Shown here piece after piece: positions 35,235 to 48,578 of a stretch of DNA of 64,000 nt. The position numbers were made by a program, and so were the translations under genes. The number at the start of each line of letters is the position of its first letter. Positions within the stretch are counted from its first letter, which is position 1. Below the pieces are notes generated by a model. It was given only the letters and a program-made list of their open reading frames with translations, ran no database searches and was not told the origin of the DNA. The stretch comes from Silene latifolia (Eukaryota > Streptophyta > Magnoliopsida > Caryophyllales > Caryophyllaceae). Where the stretch lies: NCBI RefSeq assembly GCF_048544455.1, contig NC_133536.1:36102652-36166651 (forward strand), read 5' to 3'.

Positions 35235-35583
35235 AATTCAATTTGATTCATGATGGTTCAGTTGAAAACATTCAAGAATATAGACCATTATCACTTCCAA
35301 TTTCTTAAAATTATACTCCTAGTTCGTATGTTTAAAGAGCAGGTTTTAGTCCGTAGTCGCTTCTACTGAAGGATCTGGTGCTTATAACAAACATACCCCA
35401 CGCCGAGAACATATGAGCATTACAGAACCACCTTGATTGGTGTAAACTAGTGGAGCCGAGCAGATACCATCATTAAAATCAAACAAGGGAATTCAAAAAC
35501 CAGAAGGTACAAAACTTTTAATATCACAACGAAACTAAATCCAGACAGTCAACTAACAACGTATGTCTGAAAGCAGAACAGAA
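35235..35583. other. 3' flank of RPS25
   Basis: No gene is seen. The right part should hold the RPS25 3' UTR (minus strand); the poly(A) site cannot be fixed. Confidence 0.5.
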
Positions 35584-38243
35584 CTAAGCAGCAGGCACAG
35601 GCTGAACTTTTTCATTGGTGGCTCGGGTGTAAATCTGCAAGCTGGAGTGATGTGCAACCATCTTGATGATACCTCTGGTCAACAGTTCTCTGATGGCCCT
35701 CCTTGCTAATGATCCATTAATCTAGGGAAAGAAAGAATACAATACCATTAAAGAAGAATAGAAAAATTGAGTAAATGGCCACATTGATGATAAAACAAAC
35801 GGAACCCTAACATAAAACATTATTTTCTAGCACATTGCAAAATTTTACAAGATAATAAACAAATTGGACACAAGCCTAAATATTCCTTAGACGGAGGGGG
35901 CTTGAGGCATAGAGAGGGGAAAGAATAATGGGAACAATTTCCATTATTTTGTTTGGAAAGTTAGATTGGACTTTGGAGTATAGAATGTATTATCTAATAG
36001 AATGATCTATTTATTTTCTTTATTATTGGGCTGAAAGGAAAATCCTTAGTATACACAATTACAATCCAAGACATTTTGATGGAAAATGATCCCTAATACC
36101 CTCTTCAGTTCAACTTCAATCCAAATTACAACCAAAAAGTAACGTAAAAAAATAGATAGCATCACTCAAGCAGCAGAACTGGCACGGGCAGGGTAAATTG
36201 CACAGCAGAAATAGAGCATACAATTCAAAAACGTTGGCTTGGCAGTAATCATCAGCTAATACTTGTTCATGTGGCAAAAAAAACCCAAAAGAACAGCAGC
36301 AGCAAATCAGAAAACTAAATTTGGTTTTGAAAACCAATAGTCCCTCGATTTTATTGAATTAGACACACTGACCGACTTTTTGAGAGAGAAAATGGGAATG
36401 AGAGAAAAATGGGAATGGTGCTAATTCAATCATATGGAGGGAGATTATGTCACATTTGCATGCACAACCGTTAATCCAAAATATATGAAATTTCATAGTC
36501 TCACAAGTGACTGCATTTCAGGGAGAAAAAAATGCAGCAACAAATTTTATTGAATTGCAAGTGAAGCTACAGTTTAGATCATCAACAACATTTACTATGC
36601 ATCAACCATGGAGTAAAACTGCATCATTACAAGATGCAAATGGCCTTGAATGAGATAGTAGTTAACACATATCAGAGAAACAGAGTCCCAGTACTTGACA
36701 AATAAGGAAACATATGAGGTAGTCATTGGAGAGGAAAGGAACGAGCGGGAAAAAATGGCCTACGCTTCTTCTATGTCAATGCACTGAACCTATGTAGGAA
36801 TAATAGTCCAATCATCCCCATTACCCAAACTTCAGCACCATCATTTCCAATATAATGCCCGTTAGGTCCACTTCTACTATCCAAGTAAAAATTAAGGCCA
36901 ACTCAAAAAGGCCTGGTAACTCCTAAACTAGCACGAGTTTATGGTGCAGTATTGTAACTCTTGATCAAAATAAACATATCACAGACATTACGATTGCTCC
37001 ACTTATAATTCAATTTTAGCGTTTGGTGGGATAGAGCAATTGTTAAAAGAGTGCAAAGAGAAATGAGAAATGAGCAGTGGGTGCCCAGTGATTGAATAGT
37101 GCAATACATAAACCTAAGGACAAGTTTTGTAACCATTACCCGCATCATGCAGTCCTTCCTCATTTCCACCATATATTACCACCATTTCCCATTAATTTCT
37201 TCTTGCATTGCCCCACAACTTGAGATCCCTTTTCCAATTCCTTCCATTTATTCTCAATGATCACGATTGTATTGTAACCCGATCTAACGGCCATAATCTT
37301 ATCCCAAAAAGTAATTGTTATATGAGGCGGAGATGGAATTATAATAGAAAATGGTTCTATTAAAGGAAATGAAGAGAAAGAGAGATGTGGAAAAATGGAG
37401 AGGATCCACGTTTGTTTGAGAGAGCCATTGATTCGCTGAGGTGATATTGTTAACATATGTGCTCGATTACCCCAATAACAAACACACCATCCCCCATTCA
37501 ATTATACTCCGTACTAGACATAGCTCGCAATCAATCAGCATTACATCAAACATTAAATCAAAATGGACAATCAGGAAGATCACAAGTTATCAAACATAAA
37601 TTCCATTCCAAACTGAACAATCAATTATCAAAACAAAGTTAAAAAATACACCATCCGTCCCAATCATATATTCACCGTCGATTAAAATACCGATTTAAAA
37701 AATGTAAGCAAATGATCGAGACAAAGATAGTAACAAAAATATACGGATTTAACAAAAATTCCCAATTGGCACCAAATCAAACTAAAACGAATGAAAACAA
37801 AATTAGGGTTAGAAACATACGCGGAATCGCTCAGAGAGGGTAGCAGCAGTGATGACCTTCTGTTTACTAGCTTCAGAAATAAGCTTGTCGAACGTCGCAT
37901 TATCGAACAACACCAAATTGTTCACCTTCTCCTTTTGCTTTCCCTTACTCCACTTCTGCAATTTCAATACAATAATAACAATTCTGTTACAAAATTGCCG
38001 ATTATCAAATCAAAATTAGGGTTTATAGGGTTTGAAAGAGGAGAATTGGATGGACGAACCTTCTTCTTCTGCTTTCCACCACCGGATTTCGCCGGCTTTG
38101 ATGATGGTGGCGGGGCCTTGCTGTCCTTCTTCGGTGCCTGAAATTAGAGTTAATATGATTATTAGATTAAATCAAAGATTGATTGTTATAGGCAAAAATG
38201 AATTGAAAAAATTGGGAGAAGATCGAGTTGATGCCATTACCAT
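35584..38243 (-). CDS. RPS25: 40S ribosomal protein S25 (eS25)
   Basis: A structural protein of the cytosolic 40S subunit. The coding exons 38241-38243, 38060-38137, 37821-37955 and 35584-35721 have GT-AG borders and give 117 aa, close to the usual length for plant eS25. The N-terminus is Lys/Pro-rich ([12 protein letters not shown], then [18 protein letters not shown]), and the conserved core VNNLVLFD...YDKL-like region, [17 protein letters not shown] and [19 protein letters not shown] follow. The first coding exon holds only the ATG, a layout common in plant ribosomal protein genes. The last intron is 2.1 kb and holds no coding sequence I can recognise. The frame is intact. Confidence 0.96.
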
Positions 38244-38711
38244 GGTTGAAGAGAGAGCGGATGAGAGTGTACTGAAAGCTGCGGAAAATCCCTCTTTTTT
38301 TTTTTTGTTGCTAGGGTTTTTAATGGAGGTTTATATTCTTTTAAGGCGAGTATAATTGGGCTTGGATTTTAATTCTAGGGTAGTAGGATTATTGCACCTT
38401 GTACAAACCGGCTCACCAATTGTCTCGTAAGACGGTCTTAATTAGAGACCCGGCAAAATTAATCAGACTCGAATAATCAGATTTGAATCATCCGACCAGT
38501 ATTTGCCGACACCTGAACTCAAGAACTGACTTTGACCTAAACTCGGATTGATCCGACCCAATAAAATCTGGTCCGAATGTTTATTGTTGCAAACAGATTA
38601 TTAATTACCATAGATAACTTGATTTATGTGTAATTATTTAACCAAAATTTCAAGTAAATTACTTTTGTGCAAGTGTTTGGCAAATACTCTTCTCATGAGT
38701 AGAATCACTTG
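38244..38711. other. RPS25 upstream region
   Basis: It should contain the 5' UTR and promoter of the minus-strand RPS25. A short CGTAAGACGGTCTTA near-palindrome lies at about 38427-38441. A solo LTR sits 473 bp upstream of the ATG and could affect the promoter. Confidence 0.45.
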
Positions 38712-38716
38712 GATGG

Positions 38717-39302
38717 TGTTCCGGGTGTAATTCCAGAGCAAGTATTGTTACCACCCGTGGCTTGTAGAATGACGTCTTGAGTTGGATTCCTCACGTCTCT
38801 ATCGTTCCTCTCGGCCTCTCCTGCAACAATGAACGAACTGAGGGCTTGGCTTTGTGCCAAGCGTACTCACTCCGACGCTCAAGTCAGTGAACTTAGTGGG
38901 ACAAGTTGTTATTACTCGGCTAAGGATGTATTGTAGAGAGATAAGGAAGATATTACCAGATGAATAGTGATTCTTAGGTTAATTTATGGATCCTTTCCTC
39001 AATGAAGGTTGAGGAGTATTTATAGGCTTTCACCTTTTGTCACGTAGTGGCCAAGTGGCCAAGTGGCTAGCAGGTGGAAAGACCGTTCTACCCTCGGCCG
39101 ATGGACCCATGTCAGGCCGGCCGAGGGTCTTGGATGTGAGTACGCGGATATGTGTCCCGGCTGATCAGTTGCCAGGCCGAGACCCAGGTGGCAGGCCGAT
39201 GGGTTGCATCGGCTAAGCTGTCTGAGTCGTTGACTTGTTGTGGATATCCTTGACCTTGCTCAATATGTTGACTTGGTCAGCGGTGCAGAATATGCCCCAT
39301 CA
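38717..39302 (-). repeat. Solo LTR of the gypsy A/B family
   Basis: It reads TGTTCCGGGTGT...ATGCCCCATCA on the plus strand, the inverse of the A/B LTRs. A perfect GATGG duplication (38712-38716 and 39303-39307) flanks it, and no internal sequence is present. It contains the inverted TATAAATA box near 39016-39024. Confidence 0.95.
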
Positions 39303-39307
39303 GATGG

Positions 39308-39844
39308 TAAAACTCTTCTCATGAGTCTTAATACCACTACTTTCTAGGGTTCAATTGAGTTAGAACAACCTCTTGTATAATCTGAGTGCTCATAAAATTA
39401 TGGGTACATATGAAACACTAACATGATAAAACGTATACCAGCATATACTCCATCGTAAGGATGTATTAGGACTCCTAATCAAACTTCATTAATTAACTGC
39501 CCCTTTTTTTTGGGTAAGAAACATGCTCAACTTAAGGACAAACACATAAATTTATTTACAAAAAGAAGCAGCGGCCCTCCAGATCTCATCGTAATTACAT
39601 TTCTAAACTATTACAAATTACAATTACACTTATTAATATTCAATTTTGTAAATAATCGTCTTATATTATAATTTGTGTACAAAGTTACTATACAATACCT
39701 ACTTTTATACAAATTAAGCTTTGAGTCATATGTCAAAAACAACTCAAAATCATTAAATAAAACTGCTACTCTAATTATAATGATTTATAACATAGCTAGC
39801 AAATACTTACAGAGCATTAGATTTGAAGTGTCTTGGTTTTAGCA
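39308..39844. other. Intergenic AT-rich DNA
   Basis: Spacer between the solo LTR and the MULE. No gene or named repeat is seen. Confidence 0.5.
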
Positions 39845-40654
39845 TATAAAATAGGAAAAATTACAAATAACCACCACGTATTTGCGTCTTTTTACAAATT
39901 ACCACCACGTATTTCTATTTTTACAAATAACACCCAACTTTCATTGTATATTCCCCAATCACCACCATATTTTTGACCCGAGCAACACTTTTCTTATTTT
40001 CCGTCTCGTTAAGTGACGACTCAAGTGAAATACCCAAACTACCCTCCAATACTATAACTACAACACACTAATTACCTCTTATACATTCCATTTTCCCCAA
40101 TCCTATAACCCTAAATCCCTAAATTCCTTCTTTAACCACCAATCTGCAATCCATCGAATGAACCCTAAACCCCTCAATTCTCTCTCCCCAAATGCCACTT
40201 CCTACTTTTCCCCCAAAATCCGCCAATTTCATCTCCTAACAACATCAGCAACAACAATGGGGATGAACATAAAAATAGTCAGGAAAATAATAAAGCTACA
40301 ACTCCAGATAAAACCAAAATTCGAATGCCGACTGCTCCGTGGATGAAGGGTCCTCTTCTTGTTGATTCTGATGAAGTTATCAATCTCAAAAAACCCAAAT
40401 TTAAGAAAAATCACCCAATTCAGATCGCAATTTAAAAAAGCTAGCTATGAAGGCAAATATCAATTATTATAGCTCCCTCAGATGCATCTTATGTGAATGG
40501 TCAAAGACAAGAAAGCACTCGGCCATTTAAAACCGGAGAGAGTATTAATGGCAGAAATGTCGTAAATGGAAATTGACCAAGTTCAGTCCCTTCATTTGAC
40601 GTTGAAAAAGAGCTGGAATTTGCTCGTAGATCAGTAAAAATAATTTGATGTTAA

Positions 40655-41658
40655 TGTGGGTTAATATCCGTATACTACCCTTAAATTGCAGGACTATAAC
40701 GTAAATTTAAACATGCAATTTATAGTCATAAAACGATAAATACAAAAGAAACGATAAGTGTATAGAAATCAACCTCGGGTCCTTTAAATTGCGGCGTAAA
40801 GAACAGAAATCTAAGCAGATTTCCTCCTAATCGTTGCACCCAAGACCTTGTCCGAGATATGCCCTTGTGCTAGAACAGTGTTCTCCGATTGCCTTGCAAT
40901 ATAGGGAGAACTGATGTGAGTTTGCTTGAGATGTGAGATCTCGGTTTCTCTAGAGAAAAATGCTCTCTCGAAACCCTAGTTTTTTTTACAAATGTTTTGA
41001 TTCCAGTTAGAAGGGAGGAGAAACCCTCCCTTTTGTTCCCTCTCACTCGGCCGGCCATGGGCTACCTAGGGAAGTGGGCTTCCACTTCCTTTTAGTCTTG
41101 GCTCATGGTCTGGTTCGCAAAAATCGCTAAAATGTATATGACGGGTTTATATTATAAACTGTTATCGGTTATCGGAAATTAAGGCATCAGCTAATAATAC
41201 GAGTTAACTGAATTATTAATACGTGTCCGACAAAACAGTATTGTATAATTTATTTTAATATACATTTAATTAAATATAAATCACGTATATTTAATTTTAC
41301 GAATTAATCAGTTAATTCGCCTTAGCCCATGATATTTAATCCGTATTAAATATAATATCTCAACATCACATATTTGACTAATTACTAGTCAAATAACTCG
41401 ACTAATCGGTTAGTCAATTTTGGCATCTATATGACAAGATTTTCATACCGTCACATCTCTCGAACGTATCCTATAGGTGTGACTTTTAGGGACCAGTTGA
41501 TCACCGCCATCTGTATGACAATAACGTCAAACTTATCTAGCAAGCCAACCGTTATTGATAAACGTGGATCAACTGATAATAATACCAAAGTATGCCCTTT
41601 GATCCTTTTAGAGGTTTATAAGTCCTTGCACTAACAGTTAAGGACACCAACCCCAACA
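40655..41658 (-). repeat. 3' LTR of the copia element
   Basis: TG...CA ends on the minus strand. The polypurine tract GTGGGAGCT abuts it at 41659-41667, and the duplicated tract lies near 41732-41745, as in the other family member. Confidence 0.95.
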
Positions 41659-42523
41659 AGCTCCCACTTGTCCGTACAAGTGTATGTGCAATGACGTTAT
41701 CCGCACTAACCGGAGGACACAAGCTCCAACAAACTCCCACTTGTCCGAACAAGTGTAGGTGCGATAACCGATTCTCATATTCATTTTAAAATTTCTCCCA
41801 CTCAATGTAAAACAATTTGCAGATCTGGATCCACAAAGGTCGTATTTTACAATCGATCTGTATCTAGAGTGGTTTCCCCGACTAGAGAGTAACTTAACCG
41901 ATAAAACGAATCCGTATCCGAGCATGGCCATGCATTTCGATTCTGACTCCTCGAGTGGCCCTGAGAAATATCGAGTACTTGATAAAGGCTGAATATTTCC
42001 TTCAACTCGACTCCTTCCGATCTAAGCAAAGCATGAAATGACCCAGAAAAAAATCTACTTGGCCCCCTGTTACGGATGACCGTGAGAAAGAAACCAAAGT
42101 CACCCAAAATCTGCCGTAGTCTCAAGAGACAATCGATAGTCAAAAGAATCGACTCTTAGGATCACCATGGAAGTCCTATCCACGACCCGGCAACGAATGT
42201 TATAAAACATTTAGGACTCCACGTCGATGTCACAATTGTGTCCTACGAAATATCCGTATAAATCGCCTCTGTGATTGGTCATTCAACCTGTTGACTTATG
42301 GTTCGTTGAACCCACCATCAACCAACGTCACGAATAATTGCCGAGTTATCACTCATGTGGGCAATTAAGGACTAACAAGATATGATGTTTGTTCAATTCA
42401 CTTTGTGGTGTTCAAAATTGTCGTACAATTCCACATGAAAAACAAAATATATATATATAAAATATCAAAACGATGATGTCGTATAGAGTACAAAGGAGAA
42501 TGAATCTGATCCATAAAAGAGTA

Positions 42524-43270
42524 CTACAACTCAGGAACACGTTTGATTCCCATGGAATTTACGTGCCCTTCATGCTTATCTTGTCGTAATGCTTTAGTGA
42601 GAGGATCTGCTATGTTATCATCCGTAGCAATCTTTTCTATCACTACTTCCTTTTGCTCCACGTAATCCCGGATTAGATGAGCTTTCCGTTGTACATGTCT
42701 AGATTTGTTGCTAGACTTTGGCTCCTTAGCTTGGAAGATGGCACCACTATTGTCGCAATAGATGGTGATCGGGTCATTCGAACTAGGCACTACAGAGAGC
42801 CCATGTAAGAATTGACGCATCCATATCGCTTCCTTTGTTGCTTCGACGCGGCATAGTACTCGGACTCGATCGTAGAATCTGTAATGTAACAGTTTGTTTC
42901 GAACTCTTCCACCGATGATGTAGCGCCATTAAGAGTAAAAACGAATCCCGACGAGATTTCGAGTCATCACGATCCGTTTGGAAGCTAGCATCTGCAGAAT
43001 CGGTTGCGCATAGCTTTTGTTCGCCTCCATAAGTCAAAGCCCAATCTTTAGTCCTCCGTAGGTACTTAAGAATGTTCTTGACAGCCAACCAATGTGATTC
43101 ACCTGGTTCTTTGTTGGAATCGACTTGTCATACTCAATGCATATGCCACGTCTGGACGTGTGCATATCATGGCATACATGATTGATCCTATTGCCGAAGC
43201 ATAAGGAATCCGTGTCATGCGCTCTTTCTCTTCCGGTGTCTCTCGGTGCCCGAGACTTGCTCAAATGCAC
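42524..43270 (-). pseudogene. Copia RT end and RNase H, frameshifted
   Basis: Three overlapping frames (43034-43270, 42783-43088, 42524-42820) together cover the C-terminal RT region, the AVKNILKYLRRTKDW motif that opens RNase H, and the RNase H end ADPLTKAL. The stop is at 42524-42526. At least two frame changes separate them. Confidence 0.82.
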
Positions 43271-43428
43271 CCCGGAGCCATAGAAGGAACCCCTTCTTGG
43301 AGTTAGTCATACTTTGAATCTCTCTAGGACTTTGTCTATGTAAGACTCCCGATCGAGAGATAACATCCGTCGTGGTCTATCTCGATAGATACGGATGCCT
43401 AGAATTCTCTGTGCCTCTCCCGGATCTT

Positions 43429-43830
43429 TCATCCGAAATGGTTCTTCAACCATACTTTCACCGAAGTTAAGAGAGGTATGTCATTCCCAATCGGGAGTAT
43501 GTCGTCAACATACAATATTAGGAAGACAATCTTGCTCCCACTCGACTTGATATATAGACATGGTTCCTCGACCGATCGAGTAAATCCATTGTCTTTTATC
43601 ACTTGGTCGAAGCGATGATTCCAACTCCGAGAAGCTTGCTTAAGTCCATAAATGGAACGCTTAAGCTTGCACACTTTCTTAGGATGTTCAGGATCGATGA
43701 AACCTTCGGGTTGTACCATGTACAACTCTTCCTCCAAAAAGCCGTTTAAGAAGGCGGTTTTCACATCCATTTGCCAAATTTCATAGTCATGAAAAGCGGC
43801 GATCGCTAAGATAATCCGAATGGAACGCAA
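43429..43830 (-). pseudogene. Copia reverse transcriptase core
   Basis: This frame holds the RT palm: WQMDVKTAFLNG, LKRSIYGLKQASRSW, and the catalytic LYVDD with both Asp residues kept (then ILPIGND). It is joined by a frameshift to the previous frame near 43825. In an intact element it would copy the RNA genome into DNA in virus-like particles. Confidence 0.9.
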
Positions 43831-45499
43831 AGATAACTACGGGTGCAAAAATCTCATCGTAGTGCAAACCTGGCACTTGGGTGAAACCTTTAGCAACTAG
43901 TCGTGCTTTGTAGATATCTTGTTGACCTTCCACAGAATGCTTTATCTTGTAAAGCCATTTGCATTGAAGGGGACGAACCTTAAAGCGTAAGTCAACAAGA
44001 TCCCACACGTTGTTCTCATACATGGAGTCCATCTCGGATTGCATGGCCTCAAGCCATAGCTTTGAGTCAGAACTTGTCATGGCACCTTTATAGGTTGCGG
44101 GTTCACTACTCGTTAAGAGTAGAACGTCATCTATGTCATGTTCCTCGACCATACCGATGTATCTGTCCGGAGGAATAGAGACTCTACCCGACCTCCTAGG
44201 TTCCTCAGGGATATACACCGCAGCCGGGATTGAAGGAATTGGTTCCTCCAATGGTTGCTCGGTGTTTGGTTCTGGAATCTCCGACAGGTCGAAGGTTCTA
44301 TCACTCTTTGCATTCTCGAGAAATTCCTTCTCTAAGAATGTCGCACTAGCCGCAACAAAAACACGTTGTTCGGTTGGCGAATAAAAGTAATGACCACGTG
44401 ATCCTTTAGGATAACCTATAAAGTATGTCTTGACCGATCGCGGGCCGAGCTTATCTTCAGGTCTCCACTTGACATAAGCCTCGCAGCCCCAAACCCGTAT
44501 AAAGGACAAGTTAGGGACCGTTCCCTTCCATAGTTCATATGGAGTCTTGTCAACAGCTTTAGACGGACTTCGGTTAAGTATTAGAGCGGCCGACAAAAGA
44601 GCATAACCCCATAATGAATCGGGTAAAACCGTGTGACTCATCATGGATCGAACCATATCAAGTAGTGTTCGATTTCTCCGTTCGGACACACCATTCAACT
44701 GAGGTGTTCCAGGTGGAGTTAACTGTAGGGCAATCCCACAGTCCTTCAGGTGTTGATCAAACTCGTGAGAAAGATACTCGCCACCACGATCCGAACGCAG
44801 TGTTATTATCTTTCTACCCAACAGGTTCTGCACCCTATTTTGGTATTCCTTGAATTTCTCAAAGGATTCACTTTTGTGCTTCATTAAGTAGACATAGCCA
44901 TATCTACTCAAATCGTCCGTGAAAGTGATGAAATACCTATAGCCTTCTCGTGCGGTGATTGACATAGGACCACATACATCCGTGTGTATAAGCCCTAATA
45001 GGTCGCAAGCAGCGCGCATTCCAACACCTTTGAAGGAAATCCGAGTCATCTTACCGATGAGACATGATTCACACGTGCCAAATGATTGAAAATCAAAAGC
45101 CGAGATAGCTCCATGTTTGATGAGCTGTTTTACGCGTTTCTCATTAATGTGTCCCATACGGCAGTGCCATAGATACGTTTGATCTTTGTCACCAACCTTT
45201 AACTTTTTATTCATTACGTGTAATATTTCGTTGGTCTGATCTAAAACATAAATTCCATTCATGGAGACTGCCTTGCCATAAATCATATTGTGTAATGAGA
45301 AAATGCAAGAATTATTCTCTATTACAAATGAAAAACCAAGTTTATCAAGTGCAGAAACAGAAATAATGTTTTTCGAAAGACTGGGTACATAATAGCAATC
45401 ATATAATGATAACTCAAATCCGCTAGGAAGCGGATCACATATGTCCCCTTGGAGATGGCAAATACTCTTGCTCCATTCCCAACACGCAGTCCACCTCAC
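43787..45499 (-). pseudogene. Copia protease end, integrase and RT start
   Basis: A 570-residue frame. First the protease tail, then the GAG-pre-integrase zinc region (YLWHCRMGHINEKRV...CESCLIGK), the rve integrase core with Asp in HTDVCGPM and Asp in LRSDRGGEY, and Glu in NGVSERRNRTL, then the RT start (WLEAMQSEMDSM, FTQVPGLHYDEIFAPV). The integrase looks complete. The last about 14 residues are out of frame with RT. Confidence 0.92.
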
Positions 45500-45502
45500 C
45501 CT

Positions 45503-46564
45503 TTACGAGGGGTTCGATGTTTCGAGCCCCCGCACATGATTACACAGATGAGAACCACAACAAGTATCAAGTACCCAAGTTCCGTAACTTGCGTGGTTAA
45601 TCTCAATCATATGAATAAAAGTAGAAGAGAGAGAAGACATACCAACAGGTTTAACACGACCCGCCTTTAAGTCCTCATGATAAACAGGACATGTGCGTCT
45701 CCAATGCCCAGACTTGTGGCAATGATGGCATTCCATGTTTTCACTCTTGCTCTTTGTCATGCCCGATGAGTTACTCGCCTCACCAGGACCACTCTTCCCT
45801 GAACCCGACTTCTTAAACTTCGCCTTACCTACTGTTAGGTTTGCCTGAGCTTTGCCCTTACCTTTCCCTTTGTTTGACACAACGAGAACATCCTGTTTCG
45901 AGCTCCCACCGCATTTCATGTCCTTCTCGGTGCATACGAGGAGGGAGTGCCATTCATGGGGAGTTTTCTTCAAATCATTCATATAGTAATTCGCTCTGAA
46001 TTGCGAATAACCATCGTGGAGTGAGTGAAGAATACGGTCGATAACAATATTCTCGCTGATGTTACGATTAAAGGTCTCCGGTTTCTCGACATTCTCAATC
46101 ATGCTGAGAATGTGTGGGCTAACTGGTTGGCCCTTCTCGAGTCTCGCATCAAAGAAGCGAGTGGTATGCTCATAGGTCACGATTCTCGGTGCTTTCGAGA
46201 ATTCCTTAGTGAGCGTGGTGAAAATCTTGTTTGCACCATGGGCTATGAAGCGTTTCTGCAAATTGGATTCCATTGCAAAAATGAGTACGTTTTTAATCGC
46301 ACCCGCTTCCATACAGAAATCGTTAAACTTGGCGATTTCGGTAGCTCTAGCCGTGGGACCTGGGTTTGCGGGAGGGGCTCTAACAAAAATTTGAGCTTCC
46401 TCCGTCGGCGGTGGCGGCATTCCGTAATGCCGCCTCCCGGTCCGCGAAGTTGGATCCATCATTCTTCGATCGAGTAGACCGATTCATCGATTCATGAAGA
46501 TCCTAAGCCAGGACTCACGGTCCAATGTGGCACTTGGCATTGGGTTATCACTTGAACCAGCCAT
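45503..46564 (-). pseudogene. Copia gag and protease start
   Basis: The probable native start is the ATG at 46564 (MAGSSDNPMPSATLDRE); a frame change near 46490 separates it from the 319-residue frame 45503-46462. This has the UBN2/gag-type capsid region and a CCHC zinc knuckle (CHHCHKSGHWRRTC), a basic linker, and the protease start WVLDTCCGSHLCN, in which the catalytic DTG motif reads DTC. The frame is lost at about 45500. Confidence 0.88.
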
Positions 46565-48564
46565 TTGATGTTTAGCGATTTAAAACGTGATCTACACTGA
46601 AAAAGAAAGAAAAACAAGACGAAATAAGCAACTCATCGAGGTGATTTAAGTCTATTTTAAAATTCATTTTAAACATGTAGACTCTCACACTTGCATAATT
46701 GATCTCCCTTAAGAATGATACAAGTGATCCCAAGACTCAATTTCAGTAAATTGATAAGCCAACTGTTTAGCTAATTCTTTCGTAAGAACTCTTGGTCGAT
46801 AGATTTCCGTAAATCCTATCTATAGTCCACCATGATCACGGGATCGTACGAGTGACCATAGTGTTGAGATAAAATAGGTCAATCAGTTCCAACTTACCCG
46901 ACGTAGAAGGGGTCATAGTATGCCTACCGACGAAGAAGGGACTCATTGGAGTTTGACATATAAAGACCGTTCTCAATTTTGGTTTATACGAGGAAGATCC
47001 CATCAAACAAAATTATAATTCATTTTAAGTGAACGAATAACTAGCGTCTGTCGTGAATGAATTTATTTGGATGATGGCTTAAAACGTGTGACATGAGAAT
47101 GTCAATGAAAACTAACTCGTGACCTCTATATGTGTCAGTTTTCATGCAATAAATTATAGGTGGTTTGGTTTTTAGGCGGAATATGATGCAAATTATCGTT
47201 GCGGAAAAAATAAATAAAGGAATGCAAAAACGTAAATAAAATTCCTAGTGTGGCCTATCCTAGTAAAAGAACACAATACAACTTTGGAATCCACCGTTGG
47301 ACCCGAAAAGCTTGTCTTGATGTTCCATCTTGATCCAAGTAGCGGGAGTGAGCATCCGGTCTCCATCTTTGGTCTTCTCAAAAATTACAATTTAAAATTA
47401 CAAATATAAACCTATTTACATTCTAATTAAAACTGTAATTACAAGTGAAAAATCCAAAACGGAGATACAAGATCTCAAAATACAACCAAGACCGTGTTCC
47501 ATCATTACGGTAACACGTTCTACTAAGGCCACACTAAGTTACAATCGCTTGTAAAATTAAATACGTAAAAAAAAGGCATTCACGGCATTCAACAAAACGA
47601 TAAAAATAAAAATGCATCAACTAAAAACAAATTCATTCGTGACATAATTCCGTAATTATGTTAAATTTATCCAAACCACCTTTTAATGATTAAAATTCGA
47701 GTGATAAAACCGCTTCTATCATTTAATTTTAATCTATTATAATCCGTTACTTTAAATACAATTTAAAATAACTTAATGGTACGTGTGTGAACCGTTTCAC
47801 AATCATAGCGAGTGTACTATATCCGGATAAAGTACATATTGAAGCCAAAAGAAAATTTAAATCAAAAGAAACAAATTTTCAATGTCAGTAAAAGATTTAA
47901 ATCCCTCGATCCAGGGACATAAGTGCTCGATCGAGGGACAGAGGGCTCGATCGACCAACGCAAGTCGATCGAGAGGTATGCTAACCAGGAGGTGCTCGAT
48001 CGACAACACCGGTGGTCGATCGAGTACCTATATCAAGAAATCTACTCGATCGAGTACGAGGACAACTCGATCGAGCGAGAGGGGTTTTGAAAAAGCAGTC
48101 GATCGAGTACAAAGAAGGACTCGATCGAGCAAAAGGTTTTGAGATAGGTCGATCGAGTACAACAGGACTCGATCGAACAAAAACAAGACAAAACGACACT
48201 CGATCGAGTAGAAATACGCTCGATCGAATGCAAAAGTGGCTGAAAACCTCTGGAAAAACCAAAACCCTCGTGAAAACAAATTTCGAGACAAAAACAATTG
48301 CAAATTCGATCAAAATTGCATCAAAACAAATTTGACAATTTACAAAACATGACATATTGTTATAATCTCCGTATAAAACAACAATATGCAAAAACCAAAT
48401 GATGAAAACGTGTAAAACATGTCACGGTTTCATAAAAACGCAACAGCCAAATTAAAAAATTTCTGCCGTGAGAAAATTATGCTGATGCAGCACGGATTTT
48501 TAGACAAAACAAAATCGTTTCAAGATCGTTTTATGAAAAACACATGAAAAATTCACGTGGCCTT
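46565..48564 (-). other. Long 5' leader of the copia element
   Basis: About 2 kb between primer-binding site and gag with no coding frame. It contains the TCGATCGA array (47926-48228). Confidence 0.7.
47926..48228. repeat. Array of 13 TCGATCGA palindromes
   Basis: Exact cores start at 47927, 47947, 47965, 47996, 48016, 48046, 48067, 48099, 48121, 48149, 48169, 48200 and 48220, with a degenerate one near 47906. Most are extended to CTCGATCGAG or GTCGATCGAG. Spacings alternate roughly between 18-22 and 28-32 bp. The DNA between the palindromes is not repeated. Confidence 0.93.
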
Positions 48565-48576
48565 GCTCTGATACCA
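48565..48576 (-). other. Primer-binding site of the copia element
   Basis: On the minus strand it reads TGGTATCAGAGC, complementary to the 3' end of initiator methionine tRNA, the usual primer of plant copia elements. It lies two bases from the 5' LTR. Confidence 0.93.
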
Positions 48577-48578
48577 CT

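Noticed and set aside
37649..37728. Small Stowaway MITE in the RPS25 intron (CCATCCGTCCC ... TCGAGACAAAG)
   Set aside because: The two ends are only loosely inverted and no TA duplication could be fixed.
40158..40346. Captured host gene fragment inside the MULE (Pack-MULE)
   Set aside because: The frame has no recognisable domain, and the DNA there partly pairs with the other arm of the MULE, so it is more likely element sequence.
47926..48228. CRISPR-like array (regular short repeats with unique spacers)
   Set aside because: The repeat is only 8-10 bp, palindromic, with spacings alternating between about 20 and 30 bp, inside a plant retrotransposon leader; no cas genes and a eukaryotic genome.
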